A stretch of DNA of 64,000 nucleotides. Source: Friedmanniella luteola (GTDB lineage: Bacteria > Actinomycetota > Actinomycetes > Propionibacteriales > Propionibacteriaceae). The position numbers were made by a program, and so were the translations under genes. The stretch is from the NCBI RefSeq assembly GCF_900105065.1, contig NZ_LT629749.1, forward strand, positions 1,178,001 through 1,242,000. Direction: 5' to 3'. Positions 25,387 through 33,691 of this stretch are shown piece after piece. Each line of letters begins with the position of its first letter. Position 1 is the first letter of the stretch. The notes beneath the pieces are model-generated. The model saw only the letters and a program-made list of their open reading frames with translations, searched no databases and was not told where the DNA came from.

Positions 25387-26223
25387 ATGGGACGCGTCAC
25401 CCGCCTGCACCCGGTGCTCAAGCTCGGACCCGACACGGCCGTGCGCCGCACCGACACGCTCGCCGTCGAGGAGCCGCTGGAGATCCGGCTCGACGGCGAG
25501 GCCTTCCAGGTCACCATGCGCACCCCGGGCGACGACGTCGACCTGGTCCACGGGCTGCTGCACAGCGAGGGCGTCATCGCCTCCGCCGCCGACCTCCTCG
25601 GCGCCCGCTACTGCGACGGCGTCGGCCCCGACGGCGCGAACACCTACAACGTCCTCGACGTGGCGCTGGCGTCGACCGCGCGGCCGCCTGCCCCCGAGCA
25701 GCGGCGGCGGGTGACCACCACCAGTGCCTGCGGGGTGTGCGGCACCACCAGCATCGACCAGGTGGTGAAGCAGACCGGTCACCCGCTCGGCGAGGGGTTC
25801 CGGTTGCCGACCGCGCTCATCTCGGCGGCCCCCGACCGGCTGCGCGAGCACCAGAAGGCGTTCGACAAGACGGGCGGCCTGCACGCCGCCGGGTTGATGA
25901 CGACCGAGGGCACCATCGTCTGCGCGCGCGAGGACGTCGGGCGGCACAACGCCGTCGACAAGGTGGTGGGCTGGGCGCTGCGGCAGGGCCGGCTGCCCCT
26001 GTCGGACCTCGTGCTGGTGGTCTCCGGTCGCGCGTCCTTCGAGCTGACCCAGAAGGCCGTGCTCGCCGGCCTCCCCATGATGATCGCGGTGTCGGCGCCC
26101 AGCTCGCTCGCCGCCGAGCTCGCCACGGAGTCGGGCCTCACCCTGGTCGGCTTCGTCCGAGGGGAGCGGATGAACGTCTACTCCCACCCGGAGCGCGTGC
26201 TCACCCCCGCACCCGTTGGTTGA
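25387..26223 (+). CDS. fdhD: FdhD, formate dehydrogenase sulfurtransferase
   Basis: Transfers sulfur from a cysteine desulfurase to the molybdenum cofactor of formate dehydrogenase. Seen: EEPLEIRLDGEAF, HGLLHSEGVI, the persulfide motif CGVCG (C115 and C118), FDKTGGLHAAGL, and REDVGRHNAVDKVVG with the SGRASFELTQKA block. 278 residues. No formate dehydrogenase gene is in the window, but moaA (31 kb) and DUF6457 share the pathway. A second in-frame ATG at 25379 is possible. Confidence 0.95.
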   Translation: MGRVTRLHPVLKLGPDTAVRRTDTLAVEEPLEIRLDGEAFQVTMRTPGDDVDLVHGLLHSEGVIASAADLLGARYCDGVGPDGANTYNVLDVALASTARPPAPEQRRRVTTTSACGVCGTTSIDQVVKQTGHPLGEGFRLPTALISAAPDRLREHQKAFDKTGGLHAAGLMTTEGTIVCAREDVGRHNAVDKVVGWALRQGRLPLSDLVLVVSGRASFELTQKAVLAGLPMMIAVSAPSSLAAELATESGLTLVGFVRGERMNVYSHPERVLTPAPVG

Positions 26224-26275
26224 AGACGCAACCGGTAACGTCGGACCACGAGTTCCTCCGGCGGAAGGTGAACAG

Positions 26276-26827
26276 ATGAGCAAGGGAAGCGACTTCGGTC
26301 TGCTACTGGTCAGGGTCGGGGTGGGTGCGGTCTGCGTCGCGCACGGCGCCCAGAAGCTGTTCGGCTCCTTCGGGGGCTACGGCATCAAGGGCACGGGCGG
26401 CTGGTTCGAGTCCGTCGGCTTCGTGCCGGGGGAGCGGAACGCCATCGCGGCGGGCCTGGCCGAGGCGGGCGGCGGCGCGCTGCTCGCGCTCGGCCTGGCC
26501 AGTGGTCCGGCCGGTGCCGCGGTCGCCGGCAACATGACGGTGGCCAGCACGACCCACACCGGGTTCTTCAACACGGGTGGGGGCTACGAGCTGCCCGCCA
26601 CCCTCGGTCTCGTCGGGGCGGCCGTCGCCGCCGGCGGTCCCGGCCGCTACTCGCTCGACGCGCTCACCGGCGACGCCCTCAACAAGCCGTGGATGCGGGC
26701 GTTCGCGCTCGTGGCCGCGGCGGCGTCGGCCGCCTACCTCATCAGCGAGCGTGCCAAGGTCCTCGCGGCCCGCGGCGACGACACCGACGCCGAGGACACC
26801 GGCGACCCGCACGCCACCGACGCCTGA
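26276..26827 (+). CDS. DoxX family membrane protein
   Basis: Four-helix membrane protein of the DoxX/DoxD-like family, of uncertain role (linked to redox or thiosulfate metabolism in some species). Seen: LLLVRVGVGAVCVAHGAQKLFGSFGG, the family GTGGWFESVGF, then three further hydrophobic stretches; an acidic tail EDTGDPHATDA. 183 residues. The ATG at 26276 has GGAAGG upstream. Single gene between fdhD and a terminator. Confidence 0.88.
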   Translation: MSKGSDFGLLLVRVGVGAVCVAHGAQKLFGSFGGYGIKGTGGWFESVGFVPGERNAIAAGLAEAGGGALLALGLASGPAGAAVAGNMTVASTTHTGFFNTGGGYELPATLGLVGAAVAAGGPGRYSLDALTGDALNKPWMRAFALVAAAASAAYLISERAKVLAARGDDTDAEDTGDPHATDA

Positions 26828-26846
26828 GTCCCGCGCCGCTCCCCGG

Positions 26847-26900
26847 GCCCGCCCTTCGACGGGCTCAGGGGGCGGGCAAGGGCTCAGGGGCGGGCACGGC
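26847..26900. terminator. hairpin and short tandem repeat between convergent genes
   Basis: GCCCGCCC (26847-26854) pairs with GGGCGGGC (26870-26877). The GGGCTCAGGGG-CGGGCA unit is then repeated (26861-26878 and 26881-26897) with shorter GGCTCAG echoes after it. Lies between the DoxX and response-regulator gene ends, so a two-way terminator is likely. Confidence 0.5.
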
Positions 26901-26917
26901 TCAGGTCCGGTGGGGGC

Positions 26918-27625
26918 TCAGCTGCCCGAGACGGCCGGCCCGCGGCCGTTGCGCAGCTGGGACCCGTAGACGGCGGCCTGGGTGCGTCGTTGCATGCCCA
27001 GCTTGGTCAGCAGGATGGAGACGTAGTTCTTGACCGTCTTCTCGGCCAGGAACAGGGTGTCGCCGATCTGCCGGTTGGTGAAGCCGTCGGTGATCAGGTC
27101 CAGGATCTCGCGCTCCCGGGGCGTCAGCTGGTCGAGCTTGGACGACTCCTTGACCGGGTTGCGCAGCCGGTCCAGCAGCTTCTGCGTCACGGCGGGGTCG
27201 ATCAGCGAGTGGCCCGCCGCGACCTGGCGGATGCCGGCCACGAGGTTGGAGCCGCCGACCTCCTTGAGCAGGTAGCCCGACGCCCCGGCCATGATCGCGG
27301 AGAACAACGCCTCGTCGTCGTCGAACGACGTCAGGATGACGCAGCGGATGTCGGGGTTGCTGGACCGCACCTCGCGGCAGACGTCGATGCCGCTGCCGTC
27401 GGGCAGGCGGCCGTCGAGCAGCGCGACGTCGGGCCGGGCGCCGGGGATGCGCCGCAGCGCGTCCGCCGCCGTCCCGGCCTCGCCGACGACGGTGATGTCC
27501 GGCTCGGACTTCAGCAGGTCGACCAGGCCACGTCGGACCAGCTCGTGGTCGTCCATCAGGAACACCCGGATGGTCTTGGTGCCGGCGTCGGCGGGCGGGC
27601 TCGTGGTCACAGTGGAGTGGGTCAT
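26918..27625 (-). CDS. LuxR-type (NarL/DevR-like) response regulator
   Basis: Two-domain transcription factor. Seen: receiver with acidic pair D25-D26, phospho-acceptor D71 (ALLDGRLPDGSG) and the conserved lysine in LLKEVGG; C-terminal HTH with TPREREILDLITDGFTNRQIG and EKTVKNYVSILLTKLG. Overall most like the DevR/DosR group. 235 residues. No histidine kinase gene lies beside it, so it is an orphan in this window. The ATG overlaps a possible upstream frame by 4 bases. Confidence 0.93.
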   Translation of the reverse strand: MTHSTVTTSPPADAGTKTIRVFLMDDHELVRRGLVDLLKSEPDITVVGEAGTAADALRRIPGARPDVALLDGRLPDGSGIDVCREVRSSNPDIRCVILTSFDDDEALFSAIMAGASGYLLKEVGGSNLVAGIRQVAAGHSLIDPAVTQKLLDRLRNPVKESSKLDQLTPREREILDLITDGFTNRQIGDTLFLAEKTVKNYVSILLTKLGMQRRTQAAVYGSQLRNGRGPAVSGS

Positions 27626-27948
27626 AGCGGTCGGAGGCCACCTTCGGTTGGGTTGTGGTCGTGACGTCCCCCGAGGTGCACGGCGCAGCGGCGGACGACG
27701 TCCTGACCACCGAGCCGGGTGGTGCTCTGCGGGTCCACGCCCGGGTGGGCGTGGACCGACGGGTGGGAGGAGCCGGGCTCCGGGCCGGCTGTGGTGGGGT
27801 GGGACGAGCGGTGACCGTCGTGCGGGGCCACCCTGGTGGCGCGCCGCACCCGCTGCTCGACCACGGTGGTGGCCGGCAGGAGCGGCGCAGCTGACTGTCC
27901 CCCGCCAGCGAGCAGGCCGACCTCTCGAGAGAAATCGGGGGAGCTCAT
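27622..27948 (-). CDS. possible 108-residue protein coupled to the response regulator
   Basis: Frame from ATG 27948 (MSSPDFSREVGLLAGGG) to a TGA that overlaps the regulator ATG by 4 bases. In the central 40 codons about 95 percent have G or C in the third position against about 67 percent in the second, the pattern of real genes here. A TATCGT box lies at 27958-27963. Against it: the protein is Pro/His/Arg-rich with no recognisable fold. It could be a small coupled protein or a leader. Confidence 0.35.
   Translation of the reverse strand: MSSPDFSREVGLLAGGGQSAAPLLPATTVVEQRVRRATRVAPHDGHRSSHPTTAGPEPGSSHPSVHAHPGVDPQSTTRLGGQDVVRRCAVHLGGRHDHNPTEGGLRPL
27732..27757. repeat. 11-bp perfect hairpin upstream of the response regulator
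   Basis: GGTCCACGCCC (27732-27742) and GGGCGTGGACC (27747-27757) with a GGGT loop. It would form in the leader of the response-regulator message, about 110 nt before the ATG, or inside the possible upstream gene. Confidence 0.5.
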
Positions 27949-28050
27949 CCTGAGGTCACGATATGCCCCCGTCCCGGGCTGCGCCAACGGCCCCGGGCAA
28001 CCGCTGCGCGATCGTCACCTCGCGGCGACGCCGCCCCCGCAGCGCGCACG

Positions 28051-28084
28051 AGCTCCGGCGCCGAGGGGAGTCGGCGCCGGAGCT
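28051..28084 (-). terminator. hairpin terminator of the beta-helix gene
   Basis: A perfect 14-bp stem (28051-28064 with 28071-28084) and a 6-nt loop begin 23 bases after the beta-helix stop. Very stable; no T-run. Confidence 0.75.
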
Positions 28085-28106
28085 GCGGGTGGGTGCTCGC
28101 GAGGGG

Positions 28107-30686
28107 TCAGGCCGTCGGGCGGCTCCAGGCTCCCAGGGCCTTGTCGCCGGTGGTGCGCCCGATCCGGTCGGCGACCTCCGACGGGAGCGGCTGGGCCACC
28201 GCGCTCAGCTTGGCGGCCACCGCGGGCAGGGGGCGGTAGGCCGAGTCGACGGGCGTCGGCAGCACCAGGCTCGCGCTGGAGCGCTCCTGGCCGGTGTTGT
28301 CGCGGAAGTCGTCCAGCATGATGAACTGGTAGGGCTGGCTGCCCTTCCGGGCCCAGGTGGCCAGGGAGTTCGGGACGCCCAGGGCGGTCTGGGAGTAGAC
28401 GTTGCCGTTGGTGGCGATGTTCAGGTCGCTGGCGTTGCTGATCAGCTCGTAGACGTCCACGGAGATCACGGCGCTGGCGTTCCTGCCGGCGGCCATCACG
28501 TTGTTGCCGATCGTGCTGTTCCCGATCACCCAGGGCATGCTCAGGTCGGGCTGCGGGCGGCGGGGGTCGTGCCCCGAGACCTTCAGCTGCTCGATCCGCC
28601 GCGAGTCCTGAGCGAAGGCGATCGCCTTCCGGTTGCCCACGAGGGTGTTGTTCCAGATGTGCACCTTGTCGGTGTTGGCGACGAGGACCCCGTCGAAGGC
28701 GTTGCCGGCGATGATGTTGTCGGCCACGGTCGCCGTCGAGGAGATCTCGAGGACGACGCCGTACCGGGAGCCGTCGAGGATCTCGTTGCCCGCGACGGTG
28801 ATGTCGTAGGTGGACTGGTCGGTCCAGAACTGGCTGCCGTAGGTCCGCAGCAGCTCGCTGCCGCGCAGCTTGACGCCCCGGGTCTGCGTGATCTTGATGC
28901 CGCCCGAGCTCGGCGCCGGGTTGAACCGCTCGTCGTTGCTGTCGGTGACCGACAGGTTCTCCAGCACCAGGTTGTCGGCCTGGTTGGCGTGCAGGGCGAT
29001 CTGGCCGGAGCCGTCGATCGTGGTGTTCTTGATCACCGAGCCCGGCTTGAAGAACCCGACGCCACCGGTGGCGCTGTCGAGGACGGTCATGTTGTCCAGG
29101 GTCATCCGCTCCCAGTAGCTGCTGATCACGCCCTGCTGCCAGACCGAGTCGGCGTAGCGCTGGACGCCGAACCCGCGCAGGACGGTGCCGGGCGCCCGCA
29201 GGGAGAACGCCACCTGCAGGTCAGAGGCCCGCACCTCCTCGGTCCCGGGGTCGGCACCCAGGTAGAGCTGGTCGGTGGCGCCGTCGACGAAGAAGGTGCC
29301 GGGCACCAGGGCGTCCCGGCTGCCCACCTGGGTCTGCTCGACGTCGCCGACCCACACCATGTCGGGGTGCGCGGCCATCGGGTACTGCGGGTCGATCCAC
29401 TGCCAGCCGGTGGCCGTGCCGTCGGGCTCGCCCTTGGTGTAGGTGGGGCTGGAGTCGAGCTCGGTCGTCCAGCCGCCGGCGACGTAGCCCGTGGTGCTGC
29501 GGGTGAAGCCCGTGACGGCTCGGGTGCCGTCGAACCACACCTTCTCGCCGGGGTAGGGCTGGATGGTGGCGGCGTGGCCGGGGGCGACGAGCACGGACTC
29601 GTGGTAGGTGCCGGCGCGCAGCACGATCGTCTGGCCGGACCAGTTCTTGGTGAGGGCCTTGTTGAGCGTCTTGAACGGCTTGTCCTGGGTGCCGGCGTTG
29701 GCGTCGTTGCCGGCTGCGGCCGAGACGAAGAGCGCGTTGGTGGGCACCGGGTACTGGGCGCTGCCGACCGGGTCGGCGCCGTGCTTGGTGGCCAGCTTGG
29801 CCGGCGGCGCCGGGGGCGGGGCGATGGTCGGGGCGCCCGGGGTCGGGCTCGCGCTGGGGTCACCCGGCGTCGGCGAGGTCGGGTTGCTGGGCTCCTCGAC
29901 CGGCGCGGGCGTGGTGTCGGTGACGGCGAACGTCTGGGTCGCCAGGTTGATCGCCGCGTTGGACCCGCCGTTGTAGGCCTGGAGGCCGGCGTACCCCGGC
30001 GTCTTCAGCGCGGCGGCGGCGGAGTCGAGGAAGGTCACCTGCCAGCCCGGCTCGTTCTGGCCGGCGACGAAGACCTTGCCCTTGACGATGACGGGCGCCT
30101 CGCCGGTGGTGGACAGCTTCAGCGTGAGCTTCTGCCCCACCACGACGGGGGTCTCCAGCGTCATCTCCTTGAGCATGGTCAAGGTGCTGCCCTGGGAGCG
30201 CATGACGTCCATGTGCAGCTTGCCCGCGGAGTCGATGCGGCCGCGGGCGAGGTAGGCGGACAGGTCGGCCTGCTTGCGCGCCTCGATCGTGTAGATGAAG
30301 TCCTTCGCGGCCGGCACGGTGAAGTCGGCGCGCACCTCGGCGTCCTCGGCCGCCACGGCCTTCTGGTAGGCCCGGAAGCTCCGGCCGCCCAGGATGTTGG
30401 TGACCCTGCCCTCGCTGCCGGTGACGGAGGTGGAGCTGCCGCCGACCAGGTCGGCCCAGCTGCCGCCCGTGTCGGCCCGGCCCCAGCCGGAGCTCACGGA
30501 GCGGTCGAAGCCGTCGACGACCAGCGGGGTGTCGGCGGCGGCGGTGCCGGGGAGCAGCAGCGGCGTCGCGCCGGCGGCGAGGGCCAGCGCGGCGGACAGG
30601 ATGATCTTGGCCGTCCGGCGGAACGCGGTGGTCGAGCCGGCGGCCGTCGGCCGCTCGGGGGTGGGACGGGAGGTGGTCGAGCTCAT
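28107..30686 (-). CDS. secreted right-handed beta-helix (pectate lyase-like) protein
   Basis: Large exported protein, probably a polysaccharide-binding enzyme. Seen: a long signal peptide (residues about 25-51, KIILSAALALAAGATPLLL...GTAAA), a beta-sandwich domain (about 55-240) like those binding sugars, a Pro/Ser/Thr linker (about 243-290), a DUF1565-type start of the helix FVSAAAGNDANAGTQDKPFK, then parallel beta-helix coils rich in Asn and Val (DNMTVLDSATGG, NNTLVGNRKAI). Such folds occur in lyases and glycosidases; no catalytic set can be assigned. 859 residues from ATG 30686. No sorting signal, so it is released. Single gene, own terminator. Confidence 0.85.
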   Translation of the reverse strand: MSSTTSRPTPERPTAAGSTTAFRRTAKIILSAALALAAGATPLLLPGTAAADTPLVVDGFDRSVSSGWGRADTGGSWADLVGGSSTSVTGSEGRVTNILGGRSFRAYQKAVAAEDAEVRADFTVPAAKDFIYTIEARKQADLSAYLARGRIDSAGKLHMDVMRSQGSTLTMLKEMTLETPVVVGQKLTLKLSTTGEAPVIVKGKVFVAGQNEPGWQVTFLDSAAAALKTPGYAGLQAYNGGSNAAINLATQTFAVTDTTPAPVEEPSNPTSPTPGDPSASPTPGAPTIAPPPAPPAKLATKHGADPVGSAQYPVPTNALFVSAAAGNDANAGTQDKPFKTLNKALTKNWSGQTIVLRAGTYHESVLVAPGHAATIQPYPGEKVWFDGTRAVTGFTRSTTGYVAGGWTTELDSSPTYTKGEPDGTATGWQWIDPQYPMAAHPDMVWVGDVEQTQVGSRDALVPGTFFVDGATDQLYLGADPGTEEVRASDLQVAFSLRAPGTVLRGFGVQRYADSVWQQGVISSYWERMTLDNMTVLDSATGGVGFFKPGSVIKNTTIDGSGQIALHANQADNLVLENLSVTDSNDERFNPAPSSGGIKITQTRGVKLRGSELLRTYGSQFWTDQSTYDITVAGNEILDGSRYGVVLEISSTATVADNIIAGNAFDGVLVANTDKVHIWNNTLVGNRKAIAFAQDSRRIEQLKVSGHDPRRPQPDLSMPWVIGNSTIGNNVMAAGRNASAVISVDVYELISNASDLNIATNGNVYSQTALGVPNSLATWARKGSQPYQFIMLDDFRDNTGQERSSASLVLPTPVDSAYRPLPAVAAKLSAVAQPLPSEVADRIGRTTGDKALGAWSRPTA

Positions 30687-31024
30687 GGCGCAGGCTCCAG
30701 GGGGGATGAGGGCGCAGGCAGCACGCGGGATGAGGAGGGCCGTCGTCGGCGGGTGGGGCGGGAGAAGCGCCAGGGGCGCCAGGGGGAGGGACCGCTCCTG
30801 CCCCCCGCGGCAGAAGCTGATGAGTCCATCCTGTCCAGCGGGGCCGTCGCGGTGCAGAGGAGAAAGCACGCACCCCGACGGCCCTGAGGTCCCGAGCGGT
30901 CCGGGTCCTCGGGCCCGGGCCGTCGGGACCGGAGGGACCTCCGTCCCGGGCCGGTCGGGACCCGGCCGCGGCCGGGGACGGGGCCCCGGCAGAAGTGCCC
31001 GGCCCACCACCGGCGCCACGGGCC
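30687..31024. other. intergenic region upstream of moaA and the beta-helix gene
   Basis: About 340 bases with no convincing gene. It is extremely GC-rich with many GGGACC/GGTCCC and GGGCCCGGGCC words that can pair in several ways, and GGGCCGTC (about 30840) has a complement GACGGCCC near 30878. It must carry the promoter of the beta-helix gene, but no clear -10/-35 pair stands out. Confidence 0.4.
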
Positions 31025-31030
31025 TAGACT
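31025..31030 (+). promoter_or_regulatory. leaderless -10 box for moaA
   Basis: TAGACT, then 7 nt, then the GTG at 31038. No ribosome site between. No molybdenum-cofactor riboswitch is visible. Confidence 0.55.
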
Positions 31031-31037
31031 CGGGACC

Positions 31038-32108
31038 GTGACCACCGACCTGGCGATGCCCCGCGTGCGGTCCGCGACCGGCGCCTCGCCGACCCCCGGT
31101 CCCGGCGCCGGAGCGCTGCGGGACCGCTACGGCCGGGTGTCCACCGACCTGCGGATCTCCCTCACCGACCGCTGCAACCTGCGCTGCACCTACTGCATGC
31201 CCGCCGAGGGCCTGGACTGGATGCCGCACGACGAGGTCCTCGACGACGACGAGGTGGTCCGGCTGGCGCGGATCGGCGTCGAGCGGCTGGGGATCACGAC
31301 GCTCCGGCTGACCGGCGGTGAACCGCTGCTCCGCAAGGACCTCGAGCACCTGGTGGCCGAGCTCGCCGCGCTGGACCCGCGGCCGGTGGTCGCGCTCACC
31401 ACCAACGGCATCGGGCTGGCCCGACGGGCGGGCGCGCTGGCGGCGGCCGGCCTCAACCGGATCAACGTCTCCCTCGACACCCTGCAGTCCGACACCTTCG
31501 CCAGCCTCACCCGGCGTCGCCGGCTCGACGACGTGCTGGCCGGGATCCGCGCCGCCCGCGAGGCCGGGCTCGACCCCGTCAAGATCAACACCGTGCTGAT
31601 GCGCGGCGTCAACGACCACGAGGCCGTCCCGCTGCTGCGGTGGGCGATGGCCGAGGGGGTGCAGCTCCGCTTCATCGAGCAGATGCCCCTGGACGCGCAG
31701 CACGCGTGGGAGCGGTCGACCATGATCACCGCGGCCGAGATCCGGGCCCGGATCCAGCCGCACCTGCCCCTGGTCGAGGACCCGGCCGACGCTCTCGCCC
31801 GGGGCAGCGCCCCCGCGGAGCTGTTCCGCGTCGAGGGCACCGAGCACGCGGTGGGGATCATCGCGGCCGTCTCCAAGCCGTTCTGCGGCAGCTGCGACCG
31901 CGTGCGGCTGACCGCCGACGGCCAGATCCGGACGTGCCTGTTCTCGCGCACCGAGTCCGACCTCCGGGGTGCCCTGCGGGGCGGGGCCACGGACGCCGAG
32001 ATCGCCGACCGCTGGCTGGTCGCGGTGCAGGGCAAGCAGGCCGGGCACGGCATCGACGACCCGACGTTCCTGCAGCCGGACCGTCCGATGTCGGCCATCG
32101 GCGGCTGA
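31038..32108 (+). CDS. moaA: GTP 3',8-cyclase MoaA
   Basis: Radical-SAM enzyme for the first step of molybdenum cofactor synthesis. Seen: N-terminal cluster motif C46-N-L-R-C50-T-Y-C53, TGGEPLLRKDL, the C-terminal second cluster FCGSCDRVRLTADGQIRTC, and the C-terminal Gly-Gly tail (SAIGG) that MoaC-step catalysis needs. 356 residues with about 25 extra N-terminal residues before LRDRYGRVSTDLRISLTDRC. Leaderless GTG start. Isolated from other moa genes here; fdhD lies 5 kb away. Confidence 0.95.
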   Translation: MTTDLAMPRVRSATGASPTPGPGAGALRDRYGRVSTDLRISLTDRCNLRCTYCMPAEGLDWMPHDEVLDDDEVVRLARIGVERLGITTLRLTGGEPLLRKDLEHLVAELAALDPRPVVALTTNGIGLARRAGALAAAGLNRINVSLDTLQSDTFASLTRRRRLDDVLAGIRAAREAGLDPVKINTVLMRGVNDHEAVPLLRWAMAEGVQLRFIEQMPLDAQHAWERSTMITAAEIRARIQPHLPLVEDPADALARGSAPAELFRVEGTEHAVGIIAAVSKPFCGSCDRVRLTADGQIRTCLFSRTESDLRGALRGGATDAEIADRWLVAVQGKQAGHGIDDPTFLQPDRPMSAIGG

Positions 32109-32120
32109 CCGGGCGACGCC

Positions 32121-32384
32121 TCAGGCGCCGTCGACCTCCAGGGGCTGGACGTCGCGCAGGAATCCCCGGCTGGCCAGGAAGCTGCGCAGCTGGTCGCGGT
32201 GGTCCGCGCAGGCCAACCAGTGCTTCCGCCGGTCCGGCGTGTGGATCTTCGGGTTGTTCCACTGCAGGTCGAACCCGGCCGGGGCCCGGCAGCCCTTGGC
32301 CGAGCAGACCAGCCCGTCCGGCCCGGTCGGCAGCGGGTCCACCCCGCGCAGCACCGCTCCCGGCTCAGCTCCCTGCTCAGGCAA
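32121..32384 (-). CDS. small zinc-ribbon-like conserved protein
   Basis: 87 residues. Seen: C-S-A-K-G-C then W-N-N-P-K-I-H and K-H-W-L-A-C-A-D-H, giving three Cys and one or two His that could hold zinc. Such proteins are common next to DUF3099 genes in actinobacteria but have no known role (one database name is acetone carboxylase, which the size does not support). Starts at TTG 32384 with GGGAGGGG about 5 bases upstream, overlapping the DUF3099 gene end by 8 bases, so it is translated from the same message. Confidence 0.75.
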   Translation of the reverse strand: MPEQGAEPGAVLRGVDPLPTGPDGLVCSAKGCRAPAGFDLQWNNPKIHTPDRRKHWLACADHRDQLRSFLASRGFLRDVQPLEVDGA

Positions 32385-32823
32385 CGCGCCCCTCCCGCTC
32401 GTCCAGGTCGTCGTCCTCGACCGACCCCTCCACCACGTCCCCCGCGACCACCTCGGGGTGCTCCCCGGTCGTCAGCTGCGGGGCGTCGGCGGGTGCACCG
32501 CGCTCCACGCGGCCCGTCCGCGTGCGCTGGTCGGACTGGTTCGCGAGCACGACGGCGACGTAGGGCAGGAAGACGGCACAGCCCAGCAGCACCCACCGCG
32601 GCCAGCCGTGGACGACGAGCATGCTGAGGAAGCACGCCGTCCGGAAGCCCATGGTGATCGCGTAGCGCCGCACCCGCCGCGACATCTCCTGGCTCGACGG
32701 CGTCCGTGCGTCGGTGATCAGGGTGGCGGCCGCCGGCCGGCCGCGCGGGGCGGCACCGGCGGGGTGGACCGGGCGGCCCGGGGGACGGCGGCCCGGGTCG
32801 GCGTCCTGCGCGGGGTCGGCCAC
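32377..32823 (-). CDS. DUF3099 membrane protein
   Basis: Two-helix small membrane protein. Seen: the DUF3099 start LITDARTPSSQEMSRRVRRY, helix 1 GFRTACFLSMLVVH, helix 2 RWVLLGCAVFLPYVAVVLAN, then an acidic cytoplasmic tail DDDLDEREG. About 35 disordered Pro/Arg-rich residues precede the domain. 148 residues from GTG 32823. It is divergent from fabG, 55 bases apart. Function unknown. Confidence 0.88.
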   Translation of the reverse strand: MADPAQDADPGRRPPGRPVHPAGAAPRGRPAAATLITDARTPSSQEMSRRVRRYAITMGFRTACFLSMLVVHGWPRWVLLGCAVFLPYVAVVLANQSDQRTRTGRVERGAPADAPQLTTGEHPEVVAGDVVEGSVEDDDLDEREGRVA

Positions 32824-32866
32824 CGCGTCAGCGTACGCCTGGTCACCACGGCCGTCGCCGGCTCGC

Positions 32867-32872
32867 TACCGT
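32867..32872 (+). promoter_or_regulatory. leaderless -10 box for the fabG-fabI operon
   Basis: TACCGT, then 6 nt, then the GTG at 32879. Confidence 0.5.
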
Positions 32873-32878
32873 GTGGCC

Positions 32879-33619
32879 GTGACCTCCACCGCCGCCGCTG
32901 CCGTGCCCGCCGCCACCCCCCGCACCGTGCTCGTCACCGGCGGCAGCAAGGGCATCGGCCGCGGCATCGCGGAGCGCATGCTGGCCTCGGGCCACCGGGT
33001 GGCGGCCACCTACCGCAGCGGCGACGTCCCGGCCGGCGTGCTCGGGGTGCGGGCCGACGTCACGGTCCCCGAGCAGGTGGAGGCGGCGTTCGCCGAGGTC
33101 GAGTCCGCGCTGGGCTCCGTCGAGGTGCTGGTCGCCAACGCCGGCATCACCCGCGACACCCTGCTGATGCGGATGAGCGACGAGGACTGGGACGCCGTGC
33201 TGGCCACCAACCTGACCGGAGCCTTCCGGGTGGCCCGGCGCGCCGCCCGCCCGATGATCCGCGCCCGCTTCGGCCGGATGGTGTTCATCTCCTCCGTCGT
33301 CGGCCAGCTGGGGTCGGCCGGCCAGGTGAACTACGCCGCCTCCAAGGCCGGCCTGGTCGGGATGGCGCGGTCCCTGGCCCGCGAGCTGGGTTCGCGCGGC
33401 GTGACGGCGAACGTGCTGGCCCCGGGCTTCGTCGAGACCGACATGACGGCCGAGCTGGGGGAGGCGGCCGTCGAGAAGTACACGGCGCAGATCCCGCTCG
33501 GCCGGCTGGGCGCGGTCGACGACGTGGCCGCGGCCGTTGAGTTCCTGGCCTCGGACGCCGCCGGCTACGTCACCGGCGCGCTCCTCCCGGTCGACGGCGG
33601 CCTCGGCATGGGACACTGA
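32879..33619 (+). CDS. fabG: 3-oxoacyl-ACP reductase FabG (MabA-like)
   Basis: NADPH-dependent ketoreductase of type II fatty acid synthesis. Seen: cofactor motif VTGGSKGIGRG, VANAGITRD, active site S...Y-x-x-x-K as SSVVGQLGSAGQVNYAASK, and NVLAPGFVETDM. About 246 residues. The GTG at 32879 is chosen for its leaderless promoter; upstream extension is Arg/Pro-rich. It precedes fabI, the same order as mycobacterial mabA-inhA, which supports the assignment. Confidence 0.93.
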   Translation: MTSTAAAAVPAATPRTVLVTGGSKGIGRGIAERMLASGHRVAATYRSGDVPAGVLGVRADVTVPEQVEAAFAEVESALGSVEVLVANAGITRDTLLMRMSDEDWDAVLATNLTGAFRVARRAARPMIRARFGRMVFISSVVGQLGSAGQVNYAASKAGLVGMARSLARELGSRGVTANVLAPGFVETDMTAELGEAAVEKYTAQIPLGRLGAVDDVAAAVEFLASDAAGYVTGALLPVDGGLGMGH

Positions 33620-33630
33620 CGGACCGCCCG

Positions 33631-33655
33631 GACCCGACCCGACCCGACCCGACCC
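33631..33655. repeat. GACCC pentamer tandem, five copies
   Basis: Perfect (GACCC)5 in the 72-bp fabG-fabI gap. It could slip during replication and alter spacing before the fabI ribosome site, but that is speculation. Confidence 0.9.
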
Positions 33656-33691
33656 CGGACCGTCAGACACCAGAAGCAGGAGCAGCAGCAC

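Noticed and set aside
27958-28020. Riboswitch upstream of the response regulator
   Set aside because: A partial GGTGACGAT/ATCGTGACC pairing and conserved-looking GGGGCC blocks were seen, but no known riboswitch core or expression platform matches.
27963-30887. A very long open frame on the plus strand, opposite the beta-helix gene (also seen opposite cphA and others)
   Set aside because: Frames stay open by chance in GC-rich DNA; the translations are Val/Gly/Arg/Asp-rich with no family signature, and the minus strand has clear domains.
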